A DNA stretch of 5,807 nt, taken from contig CANDSI010000079.1 in NCBI GenBank assembly GCA_947388575.1, forward strand, positions 1 through 5,807, read 5' to 3'. Positions 1 through 5,807 of the stretch are shown in pieces; within the stretch, counting starts at the first letter, position 1; every line of letters begins with the position of its first letter. The position numbers and the translations under genes are program-made. The notes beneath the pieces are model-generated. The model was given only the letters and a program-made list of their open reading frames with translations, did no database searches and had not been told where the DNA came from. The stretch is from an uncultured Mycoplasma sp. (lineage in GTDB: Bacteria; Bacillota_I; Bacilli_A; RF39; UBA660).

Positions 1-314
1 AAATGGCTAGTGGAGCTGTTCGTAATCATGATATTGAAATTATGAAAAAAGCTTTTGATATTGCTGGGTATGATGAAGAAATAATTAAGAATAAATTTAG
101 ATCTCTTTATACTGCTTTTCAATTTGGAGCTCCTCCACATGCTGGAATGGCCCCTGGTATTGATAGAATGATAATGCTTTTAACGGATGAAGAAAATTTA
201 AGAGAAGTTCAAGTTTTTCCACCTAATGTTTCTGGTATGGATGTTTTAATGGGAAGCCCTAATGAGCTAAGTGAGAAGCAACTTCAAGAGTTGCATATTA
301 AAGTTAGAGATTAG
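1..314 (+). CDS. aspS: Aspartyl-tRNA synthetase, C-terminal part (5' end outside window)
   Basis: This is the last 103 or so residues of a class IIb aminoacyl-tRNA synthetase that charges tRNA(Asp) with aspartate in the cytoplasm. The ATG at position 3 is almost certainly internal, because the residues after it (ASGAVRNH) match a block found deep in the bacterial AspRS catalytic domain, usually SSGAxRNH. Counting that Met as 1, the FGAPPHAGMAPGIDR stretch at 41-55 is class II motif 3 with its ATP-binding Arg at 55, and the LMGSP...LHIKV tail (82-101) is the usual bacterial C-terminus. The box normally reading FPLNQQAQDLLM is FPPNVSGMDVLM here (72-83). The gene ends with TAG, and no terminator separates it from asnS, so co-transcription is likely. 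The anticodon-binding OB fold and the GAD insertion would lie upstream, so tRNA discrimination cannot be judged. Confidence 0.95.
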   Translation, partial: MASGAVRNHDIEIMKKAFDIAGYDEEIIKNKFRSLYTAFQFGAPPHAGMAPGIDRMIMLLTDEENLREVQVFPPNVSGMDVLMGSPNELSEKQLQELHIKVRD

Positions 315-358
315 AAAATTAAAGTAATTATATAAAAAAAGAAATGTAAAAAACTTAG

Positions 359-364
359 AAAGGA
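359..364 (+). promoter_or_regulatory. Ribosome binding site of asnS
   Basis: AAAGGA lies 8 bases before the ATG at 373, within the 58-base aspS-asnS gap. It supports this start, which is also the right place for the AsnRS N-terminal OB fold. The gap is too short for a T-box leader, and no terminator hairpin is visible in it. Confidence 0.75.
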
Positions 365-372
365 AAATTAAT

Positions 373-1746
373 ATGGATTTAAAAGATTTATTTAGAAATA
401 TTAAAGATTTAGAAAATAAAGAAGTAACTGTTCAAGGTTGGATTAGAAATCACCGAGATCAAAAAACTTTTGGTTTTATCGATTTTTCTGATGGAACTTG
501 TGGGGAACATTTGCAGGTTGTTTATGATGATGCTTTAAAGAATTTTAGTGAAATACAAAAACTATTAGTGGGATGTGCAATAGAAGTAAAGGGTGTAATT
601 GTTAAATCAAGTGGTAATCAAGATTACGAAATGAAAGCTGTAGAAATTAAGGTTTTAGGAAATTGTCCTGAGGATTATCCAATTCAACCTAAAAGACATA
701 CAAGAGAGTTCTTAAGGGAACAAGCTTATCTTAGACCACGTACTAATTTATTTCAAGCTGTATTTAGAATTAGAAGTGTAGCGGCATCAGCTATACATGA
801 GTATTTTCAGAGCCGTAATTATGTTTATGTTCATACTCCTTTGATAACTACTACTGATTGCGAAGGCTCTGATCAGATGTTTAAATTAACAACTCTTGAT
901 TTCAATAATTTACCTATGATAGATGGAAAAGTAGATATGGCGAAAGATTTATTTGGTAAAACTTCTTATATTACAGGTTCGGGGCAACTTCATGGTGAAG
1001 CTTTTGCTATGGCTTTTAAAAAGATTTATACTTTTGGTCCAACTTTTAGAACGGAAAATTCTAATACAAAAACTCATGCTAATGAATTTTGGATGATTGA
1101 ACCAGAAATAGCATTTTGTGATTTAGAAGGACTTATGAACGTGGAAGAAGAAATGCTTAAATATGTAGTAAAAACAGTTCTTGATAGATGTAGTGGAGAA
1201 ATCGATTTTTGTGATCAATTTGTAGAAAAAGGTTTAAAAGATAAGCTTACTAAACTTATTAATTCAGAATTTGTTAGAATTACTCATCATGAAGTAGTTG
1301 ATATATTGAAAAAAGCTGATATAAAATGGGAGTTTGAACCAGATTATATGGAAGATATTGCTAAAGAACATGAAAGATATATTACAGAATATTTTAATGG
1401 CCCAGTGTTTATTACAGATTGGCCAAAAGATATTAAAGCTTGGTATATGAAAGAAAATAGTGATGGTAAAACTGTTGCAGCAGTTGACCTTGAAGTCCCT
1501 GGCGCAGGTGAACTTATGGGTGGTAGTCAACGTGAAGAAGATTATGATACTTTAGTTAAACGTGCTAAATCTATGAATGTAGATACAGAAGTTGTCGATT
1601 GGTATTTAAATTTAAGAAGATATGGTGGATGTGTTCACTCAGGTTTTGGAATGGGATTTGAGCGTTTAATAATATATCTTACAGGAGTAGATAATATTCG
1701 TGATGTTATACCATTTCCTAGAACACCAGGTAACTGTGAGTATTAA
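373..1746 (+). CDS. asnS: Asparaginyl-tRNA synthetase
   Basis: This cytoplasmic class IIb synthetase joins Asn to tRNA(Asn) using ATP. Its 457 residues are close to the usual bacterial length of about 460. An N-terminal OB-fold anticodon-binding domain (about 15-100, starting VTVQGWIRNHR) is followed by the catalytic domain. Class II motif 1 is near 137-159. Motif 2 spans 221-245 (FGPTFRTENSNT, then EFWMIEPE) with the ATP-contacting Arg226. Motif 3 is GFGMGFERL (424-432) with Arg431. The TENSNT box, the GGSQREE box (383-389) and the IPFPRTPGN tail (446-454) mark AsnRS rather than AspRS. In the amino-acid pocket SGQLHGE (203-209), Gln205 and Glu209 are kept, while the usual Glu at 207 is His. 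The stop is TAA, and gatC follows after 14 bases. Its presence implies that Asn-tRNA need not be made by transamidation. Confidence 0.97.
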   Translation: MDLKDLFRNIKDLENKEVTVQGWIRNHRDQKTFGFIDFSDGTCGEHLQVVYDDALKNFSEIQKLLVGCAIEVKGVIVKSSGNQDYEMKAVEIKVLGNCPEDYPIQPKRHTREFLREQAYLRPRTNLFQAVFRIRSVAASAIHEYFQSRNYVYVHTPLITTTDCEGSDQMFKLTTLDFNNLPMIDGKVDMAKDLFGKTSYITGSGQLHGEAFAMAFKKIYTFGPTFRTENSNTKTHANEFWMIEPEIAFCDLEGLMNVEEEMLKYVVKTVLDRCSGEIDFCDQFVEKGLKDKLTKLINSEFVRITHHEVVDILKKADIKWEFEPDYMEDIAKEHERYITEYFNGPVFITDWPKDIKAWYMKENSDGKTVAAVDLEVPGAGELMGGSQREEDYDTLVKRAKSMNVDTEVVDWYLNLRRYGGCVHSGFGMGFERLIIYLTGVDNIRDVIPFPRTPGNCEY

Positions 1747-1747
1747 T

Positions 1748-1754
1748 TTGGAGG
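1748..1754 (+). promoter_or_regulatory. Ribosome binding site of gatC
   Basis: TTGGAGG sits 6 bases before the gatC ATG and directly after the asnS stop. It is one of the stronger Shine-Dalgarno matches in the window and fixes the gatC start. Confidence 0.8.
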
Positions 1755-1760
1755 TTTTTA

Positions 1761-2057
1761 ATGAGTAAATTTACTAAAGAAATGGTCGATAGTTATGCTA
1801 ATAAATTGTTATTTAATTTAACAGAAGAAGAAAATCAAATGGTTTTAGATGAATTTGAAGTTATTGATAAAACTATTGACTTAATTAATAAGATTGATGG
1901 TATAGATAAATTAGAACCTATGACTCACGCATTAGATAATTTTGTAGTGGATTTAAGAGATGATATATCTGAAGAATCTATTAAAATTGAAGATTCTTTA
2001 AGAAATGCTGGAGCAGTTGAAGGTAGAGAAATAGAAGTGCCAAAGGTGGTGGAATAA
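1761..2057 (+). CDS. gatC: Asp-tRNA(Asn)/Glu-tRNA(Gln) amidotransferase subunit C
   Basis: This is the small subunit of the GatCAB transamidosome enzyme. It has no active site of its own; in known structures it wraps around the GatA-GatB interface and stabilises GatA. At 98 residues it has the normal family length of about 95-100. The N-terminal helical part (1-45) has the family's Leu-rich pattern (YANKLLFNLTEEE). The later landmarks are EPMTHALD (52-59), the LRDD box (65-68, usually LREDE), the LRNAG segment (80-84, usually LxNAP), and the terminal VPKVVE (93-98). The match is clear although individual identities are modest, as is common for GatC. The order gatC-gatA-gatB is the classic Bacillota arrangement. 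The stop TAA abuts the gatA ATG with no gap, which favours coupled translation and balanced stoichiometry. Confidence 0.94.
   Translation: MSKFTKEMVDSYANKLLFNLTEEENQMVLDEFEVIDKTIDLINKIDGIDKLEPMTHALDNFVVDLRDDISEESIKIEDSLRNAGAVEGREIEVPKVVE
2042..2050 (+). promoter_or_regulatory. Ribosome binding site of gatA, inside the gatC end
   Basis: AAAGGTGGT, the codons for the last GatC residues, lies 7 bases before the gatA ATG and serves as a moderate Shine-Dalgarno site. It supports a start directly after the gatC stop. Confidence 0.6.
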
Positions 2058-3509
2058 ATGGTAGACAAAAGTATATTAGAAATTCATAAAGCTTTAGAAA
2101 ATGGAACTATAACAAGTGCTGAATTAGTGAATGAATCTTTAAATAAATCAAGAGAAGTCCAAGAAAAATATAATGCTTTTGTAACAATTGCTGATAATGC
2201 TAAAGGTAGTGATATAACAGATAGTTTAGTATCAGGTATTCCATTTGGAGTAAAGGATAATTTTTCTACAAAAGATATCTTAACTACTGGTTCATCTAAT
2301 ACATTAAATAATTATGTGCCAATATTTAATGCTACAGCTGTCCAAAAGCTATTAAATGCTGGTGCTGTAATTACTAATAAAACGGTATTAGATGAATTTG
2401 GCTTAGGTGGAACTGGGACAACAGGTCATACTGGAACAGTAAAAAATCCTTGGGATAGAACTAGAATGTGTGCAGGATCAAGCTCCGGGTCTGCTTGCGC
2501 AGTGGCAGCAGGTGTTTATCCTTATGCGCTTGGAAGTGATACAGGAGATTCAGTTCGTAAACCGGCCTCTTATTGTGGAATTGTAGGGTATAAACCCACT
2601 TATGGAATGATAAGTAGGTTTGGCCTTTTTCCTTTTGCTTCTAGTTTAGATACTGTTGGGGTTCTTACAAGAAGTGTAGAAGATGCGGCAATTGTAACTG
2701 ATGTTATGAAAGGTAAAGATTCTCATGATATGACAACATGGGATTCAAGTAATATAAATTTAAAAGATGCATTAACAGGGGATATTGAAGGTAAAAAACT
2801 ATTTTATATTAAAGAACTTTGTGATATAAATAATTATGATAATCCTAGTAAAGAATTAGTAGAACATCTTGATAATTTTCATAAGACTTTAGGCTTATGC
2901 AAGGAATTAGGTATTGAAATATATGAAGAAAGCGTTGACCAAAAAATATTGAATGCAATTGGTTCAGTTTATGTAGTAATTTCTTGTGCAGAAGCTACTA
3001 GTAATCTTTCTAATCTAACTGGTATCATTTATGGGCCTAGAAGCGATAAAAAAAATATTATTGATATGATGGTTGATTATCGCACTAAAGGTTTTTCACC
3101 ACTCATTAAAAGGCGTTTAGTTATTGGCTCTTATGTTTTACAAAAAGAAAATCAAGATAGATACTTTAAAAATGCTCAAAAGCTTCGTCGTTTAATTGTA
3201 AATTTAATGAAGGGATTTTTTGAAAAATATGATGGGCTAATTTTACCTGTTAGTTGTGGGCCTGCTAAATTATTAGATGGCTCTATTGATAAGGTTAGTA
3301 GAGAGGCAATGGCTTTAGAAGATCATTTACAAATTGGAAATTTTGGTGGATTTCCATCTATTACAATTCCAAATGGTTTTGTAAATGGTTTACCAGTTGG
3401 TGTTAATATAACTGGAAATTGTTATGATGATGAAAATGTTTTAAACCTTGCTTATGCTTTAGAATCAAAAATGGCATATAAAGATCAAATTGCTAAGGAG
3501 GTAAACTAA
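2058..3509 (+). CDS. gatA: Asp-tRNA(Asn)/Glu-tRNA(Gln) amidotransferase subunit A (glutaminase)
   Basis: This is the glutamine-hydrolysing subunit of GatCAB. It releases ammonia that is channelled to GatB to amidate Glu-tRNA(Gln) (or Asp-tRNA(Asn)). Its 483 residues match the usual length of about 485. It is an amidase-signature protein with an intact Ser-cisSer-Lys triad: Lys66 in GVKDN, Ser141 in AGSSSGSA and Ser165 in SDTGDS. The spacings of 75 and 24 residues equal those of the well-studied Staphylococcus enzyme (79/154/178). Lys66 lies about 13 residues earlier than in that enzyme because the linker before it (about 45-60) is short. Several loops are not canonical: TGDSVRKPAS in place of TGGSIRQPAS, GGTGTTGHTG (117-126) in place of the usual GSSTENSA, and LTGIIYG (320-326) in place of the usual (F/Y)DGxRYG. 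The Arg pair at 352-353 (KRR) that precedes the substrate-binding region is kept. I recall similar loops in Mollicutes GatA proteins. The gatB start overlaps its stop. Confidence 0.96.
   Translation: MVDKSILEIHKALENGTITSAELVNESLNKSREVQEKYNAFVTIADNAKGSDITDSLVSGIPFGVKDNFSTKDILTTGSSNTLNNYVPIFNATAVQKLLNAGAVITNKTVLDEFGLGGTGTTGHTGTVKNPWDRTRMCAGSSSGSACAVAAGVYPYALGSDTGDSVRKPASYCGIVGYKPTYGMISRFGLFPFASSLDTVGVLTRSVEDAAIVTDVMKGKDSHDMTTWDSSNINLKDALTGDIEGKKLFYIKELCDINNYDNPSKELVEHLDNFHKTLGLCKELGIEIYEESVDQKILNAIGSVYVVISCAEATSNLSNLTGIIYGPRSDKKNIIDMMVDYRTKGFSPLIKRRLVIGSYVLQKENQDRYFKNAQKLRRLIVNLMKGFFEKYDGLILPVSCGPAKLLDGSIDKVSREAMALEDHLQIGNFGGFPSITIPNGFVNGLPVGVNITGNCYDDENVLNLAYALESKMAYKDQIAKEVN
3494..3501 (+). 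promoter_or_regulatory. Strong ribosome binding site of gatB, inside the gatA end
   Basis: TAAGGAGG is a near-perfect Shine-Dalgarno sequence, 7 bases before the gatB ATG and encoding the GatA C-terminal residues. It fixes the start that overlaps the gatA stop in the string TAATG. It would allow new initiation as well as reinitiation by ribosomes finishing gatA. Confidence 0.85.
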
Positions 3510-4939
3510 TGAAAAAACAAATCGTTGTAATAGGTCTAGAAATGCACTGTGAAATGAAGAGTAACTCTAAAGTGTTTTCTAGTGCTGCTAACTCATATAA
3601 TGAAACTCCTAATAGTAATATTCAACTTTTAGATATGGCTTTTCCTGGTACTTTACCAGTAGTAAATAAAAAATGTGTTAAAGATGCTTTAAAGGTAAGT
3701 CTAGCTCTTAATTGTTCTCAACCAGAATATATGTATTTTGATCGTAAAAACTATTATTATCCAGATTTACCTAAAGGATATCAAATTACCCAAATGGATA
3801 GTCCCGTTGGTATTAATGGTAAAATAGAAATTGAAGTAAATGATAAGTTAATTCCAGTATTGATTCATGATGTGCATTTAGAAGAGGATACAGCTAGCTT
3901 GGATCATTATTTTGATACTTCAACAATTGATTATAATAGATGTGGAGTACCTCTTTTAGAACTTGTTACAGAGCCGTGTTTACATTCAGCAGAGGAAGCA
4001 GTAGCTTTTATAAATCATATTATAGAGATGTATCGTTATATGGATGTAAGTGATGCTGATACTAAAAGAGGTCAAGTTCGTTGTGATGTTAATGTTTCAA
4101 TAATGGATGAAGATGCTAAAGAATTTGGAACTCGTGTTGAAGTTAAAAATGTTAACTCAATTAGTGGAGTTCAAGATGTTATAAATTATGAGATTAAAAG
4201 ACAAACTGAATTAAAAGAACAAGGTAGATATTCTGAGGTCGAACAAGAAACTAGACGTTGGAATGAGGAGACTATGAGTACTATTCGTATGCGTAGTAAA
4301 GTTGATGCGATAGATTATAAGTATTTTGTAGAACCAAATATTCCTAAATATAGAATAACTAAAGAATGGCTAGAAGATATTAAAAACGAAATACCTAAAT
4401 TACACTTAGAAAGAAAATATAATTATATAAAAAATCTTGGTTTAAGTAATTATGATGCGGGAGTATTAGTTAAAAATAAAGATATATCTGATTATTTTGA
4501 AGAATGTGTTAAAATTGGTATTGATGCTAAGTTGGCTAGTAACTGGATAACTACTAGTATTATGGGTTATCTGAATAGTGAAGAAATAGATATTAAAGAC
4601 TTTTATATTAATCCTAAACGTTTAAAAGATTTAATGGATGCTATAAATAGTGGAGTTATTAGTAATAAACAAGCGAAAGAAATATTTAATAAAGTGTTAG
4701 AAACTAAAAAAGAAGTTAAAGATTTCTTAAGTAGTGATAATGCTCAAATTAGTGATGAAGATACTCTAATTAGTTTGATTGATAATATTTTAGCTAATAA
4801 TCAAAGTCAAATAGATGATTATCATAATGGTAAAACTAATCTTTTTGATTATTTTGTAGGACAAGTTATGAAAGAAACAAGAGGGAAAGCTAATCCTGTA
4901 TTAACTAAAGAAATTTTAAATAAAAAATTAAACAGCTAA
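3509..4939 (+). CDS. gatB: Asp-tRNA(Asn)/Glu-tRNA(Gln) amidotransferase subunit B (kinase/transamidase)
   Basis: GatB phosphorylates the side-chain carboxylate of the misacylated tRNA with ATP and then amidates it with ammonia delivered from GatA. Its 476 residues are the normal family length. The N-terminal catalytic cradle shows VIGLEMHCE (7-15) with the Glu11/His13 pair, DRKNYYYPDLPKGYQ (78-92), HLEED (123-127), NRCGVPLLELVTEP (143-156), RCDVN (191-195) and QETRRWNE (246-253). These cover the conserved metal, ATP and tRNA-end binding blocks. A helical domain follows, then the YqeY-like tail that binds the tRNA elbow (about 330-476), ending with VGQVMKETRGKANP (450-463). After HLEED the usual AGK reads TAS (128-130). 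The gene begins one base before the end of gatA. Its last codons form the left arm of the terminator, and the stop lies in the hairpin loop. Confidence 0.97.
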   Translation: MKKQIVVIGLEMHCEMKSNSKVFSSAANSYNETPNSNIQLLDMAFPGTLPVVNKKCVKDALKVSLALNCSQPEYMYFDRKNYYYPDLPKGYQITQMDSPVGINGKIEIEVNDKLIPVLIHDVHLEEDTASLDHYFDTSTIDYNRCGVPLLELVTEPCLHSAEEAVAFINHIIEMYRYMDVSDADTKRGQVRCDVNVSIMDEDAKEFGTRVEVKNVNSISGVQDVINYEIKRQTELKEQGRYSEVEQETRRWNEETMSTIRMRSKVDAIDYKYFVEPNIPKYRITKEWLEDIKNEIPKLHLERKYNYIKNLGLSNYDAGVLVKNKDISDYFEECVKIGIDAKLASNWITTSIMGYLNSEEIDIKDFYINPKRLKDLMDAINSGVISNKQAKEIFNKVLETKKEVKDFLSSDNAQISDEDTLISLIDNILANNQSQIDDYHNGKTNLFDYFVGQVMKETRGKANPVLTKEILNKKLNS

Positions 4940-4950
4940 GGCTGTTTTTT
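4930..4950 (+). terminator. Intrinsic terminator overlapping the gatB stop codon
   Basis: AAACAGC (4930-4936) pairs with GCTGTTT (4941-4947) as a 7-bp stem with loop TAAG, and the T run covers 4945-4950. The stem is short and only three T residues lie beyond it, so efficiency may be partial. The left arm is coding sequence of gatB and the TAA stop (4937-4939) is in the loop, so a terminating ribosome would cover the stem. It probably ends the aspS/asnS/gatCAB transcript ahead of the cell-wall gene. Confidence 0.75.
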
Positions 4951-4994
4951 GCTTATAAAAATCATTTTTCTTGGTTATTATCATAAAATTATTT

Positions 4995-5000
4995 AGGTGA
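4995..5000 (+). promoter_or_regulatory. Ribosome binding site of the ftsW/spoVE-type gene
   Basis: AGGTGA is 5 bases before the ATG at 5006. It decides the start, giving a Lys-rich N-terminus followed directly by the first membrane helix, as expected for SEDS proteins. Confidence 0.7.
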
Positions 5001-5005
5001 TACCT

Positions 5006-5807
5006 ATGAAGAAAAAACATATTGATTATTTGCTTTTAATATCAGTTATTTTAATAAGTATATTTGGTATTATTATGATATATTCAGCTAGTTCAATATG
5101 GGCAGAATTTAAGTTTCATGATGCTTTTAAATATGTTAAACACCAAGCTTTATTTTTCTTTGTAGGCTTAATAATTATGAATATTGCAATGAAAATAAAT
5201 TTAGAGTTTTTAAAGAAAAAATCTAATTTAATTTTAAGTATATGCTTTTTACTTCTTACGCTTGTTTTAATACCAGGTATAGGTAGCGTTAGAAACGGTT
5301 CTAGAAGTTGGTTTGGTATAGGTGGTTTTGGAATTCAACCTAGTGAGTTTGCTAAAATAGGTCTTATTATATATACGGCTAAATATTTAGAAAGAAATCA
5401 AAGAAACATGAGAGATGTTAAAAAAGGAGCTTTACCAATTTTTATTGTTATAGGTGTATTCTTTTTACTTATTATGTTAGAACCAGACTTTGGAACAGCG
5501 ATGGTTATCGCTCTTACTTTAATATGTCTTATTTTTATATCAGGTCTTAAAATTTCTTTTTTTGTTAAATTAGGTGTTTTGGGTTTAGCTGGTATAGTAG
5601 GTCTTATTATAGCGGCGCCATACAGAATGGCAAGAATTGTATCTTTCTTAAATCCTTGGAGCGATCCTTTAGGAGCAGGATATCAAATTATTCAAAGCTT
5701 ATATGCAATAGGACCAGGAGGATTGCTCGGGCAAGGATTTTTAAATTCTAGACAAAAACATTTTTATTTACCTGAGCCACAAACAGATTTTATTTTTTCA
5801 ATTATAA
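5006..5807 (+). CDS. ftsW: SEDS-family peptidoglycan glycosyltransferase, FtsW/SpoVE type (3' end outside window)
   Basis: This is a polytopic membrane protein that polymerises lipid II into glycan strands, working with a class B penicillin-binding protein in division (FtsW), elongation (RodA) or spore cortex (SpoVE). The visible 267 residues of an expected 370-400 start MKKKHIDYLL. Membrane segments are apparent near 8-28, 47-63, 74-92, 113-127, 143-159, 164-180 and 186-204. Family signatures are GSRSWFGIGGFGIQPSEFAKI (98-118), MLEPDFGTA (157-165), and the large extracytoplasmic loop with FLNPWSDPLGAGYQIIQS (214-231), GPGGLLGQG (236-244) and LPEPQTDFIFSII (255-267). Asp261 aligns with the catalytic Asp of SEDS polymerases (Asp297 in E. 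coli FtsW). The LPEPQTDFIF wording favours FtsW/SpoVE over RodA, but division and sporulation versions cannot be separated here, so the symbol is tentative. The reading frame is open to the window edge. It lies after a terminator, so it probably has its own promoter or relies on readthrough. Confidence 0.92.
   Translation, partial: MKKKHIDYLLLISVILISIFGIIMIYSASSIWAEFKFHDAFKYVKHQALFFFVGLIIMNIAMKINLEFLKKKSNLILSICFLLLTLVLIPGIGSVRNGSRSWFGIGGFGIQPSEFAKIGLIIYTAKYLERNQRNMRDVKKGALPIFIVIGVFFLLIMLEPDFGTAMVIALTLICLIFISGLKISFFVKLGVLGLAGIVGLIIAAPYRMARIVSFLNPWSDPLGAGYQIIQSLYAIGPGGLLGQGFLNSRQKHFYLPEPQTDFIFSII

Noticed and set aside
3..314. The ATG at position 3 as a true start of a short AspRS-like protein
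   Set aside because: The residues after it continue a conserved internal AspRS block, and no ribosome binding site can be assessed upstream. A gene cut by the window edge is much simpler.
344..349. ATG directly followed by TAA upstream of asnS, a minimal start-stop element
   Set aside because: There is only a weak purine run before it, and such a hexamer is likely by chance in AT-rich DNA. No evidence of regulation can be seen.
315..372. Possible T-box leader or terminator between aspS and asnS
   Set aside because: The gap is 58 bases, far too short for a T-box, with no conserved T-box sequence (AGGGTGG-like) and no stable hairpin. It holds only AT-rich sequence and an RBS.
1264..1530. An 88-codon open frame on the minus strand within asnS
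   Set aside because: It lies wholly opposite conserved AsnRS coding sequence, its product is Phe/Ile/Asn-rich low-complexity sequence typical of an antisense shadow, and it resembles no known protein.
4951..5005. Promoter for the ftsW/spoVE gene
   Set aside because: TATCAT (4979-4984) and TAAAAT (4984-4989) resemble a -10 box, but no convincing -35 element lies at 16-18 bases from either. AT-rich sequence gives such matches by chance, so no site is called.
1..5807. UGA-as-Trp genetic code (Mycoplasma-type)
   Set aside because: The Trp codons checked are TGG, the conserved genes have no in-frame TGA, and all five visible stops are TAA or TAG. The absence of TGA stops alone is too small a sample to argue for reassignment.
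1..5807. Mobile element, CRISPR array, defence gene or tRNA gene
   Set aside because: No transposase, inverted terminal repeats, regularly spaced repeats or cloverleaf-like sequence was seen. Nearly all of the window is accounted for by conserved housekeeping genes.

Overview
The window is an AT-rich bacterial housekeeping segment with every gene on the + strand. It holds the 3' end of aspS, complete asnS, gatC, gatA and gatB genes, a compact intrinsic terminator, and the 5' two-thirds or so of a SEDS-family cell-wall polymerase gene of the ftsW/spoVE type. That last gene runs off the right edge. I found no mobile element, CRISPR array, RNA gene or long repeat.

Organism (inference): AT-rich codon use, purine-rich Shine-Dalgarno sites at a normal distance, and the protein sequences point to a low-GC Gram-positive relative (Bacillota/Bacilli). 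GatA carries several loop variants that I associate from memory with Mollicutes and neighbouring lineages, including TGDS instead of TGGS at the nucleophile. The organism nevertheless seems to use UGG for Trp: every Trp checked is TGG and no gene needs to read through TGA. It also carries a peptidoglycan polymerase, so it should be walled. An uncultured, reduced-genome, walled lineage near the base of the Mollicutes (for example RF39-like gut Bacilli) would fit, but the window cannot prove this.

Layout: aspS end (1-314); a 58-base gap with only an RBS; asnS (373-1746); 14 bases; gatC (1761-2057); gatA starting directly after the gatC stop (2058-3509); gatB overlapping the gatA stop by one base (3509-4939); a terminator whose loop contains the gatB stop codon (4930-4950); about 55 bases of leader; then ftsW/spoVE from 5006.

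How the genes work together: the first five genes all serve charging of tRNAs with Asp, Asn and (by transamidation) Gln or Asn. A dedicated AsnRS next to GatCAB suggests that GatCAB mainly converts Glu-tRNA(Gln) to Gln-tRNA(Gln), with Asn-tRNA(Asn) made directly. The terminator separates this unit from the cell-wall gene. No clearly novel system is visible; the points of interest are sequence variants in conserved active-site loops and the tight gatB-stop/terminator arrangement.
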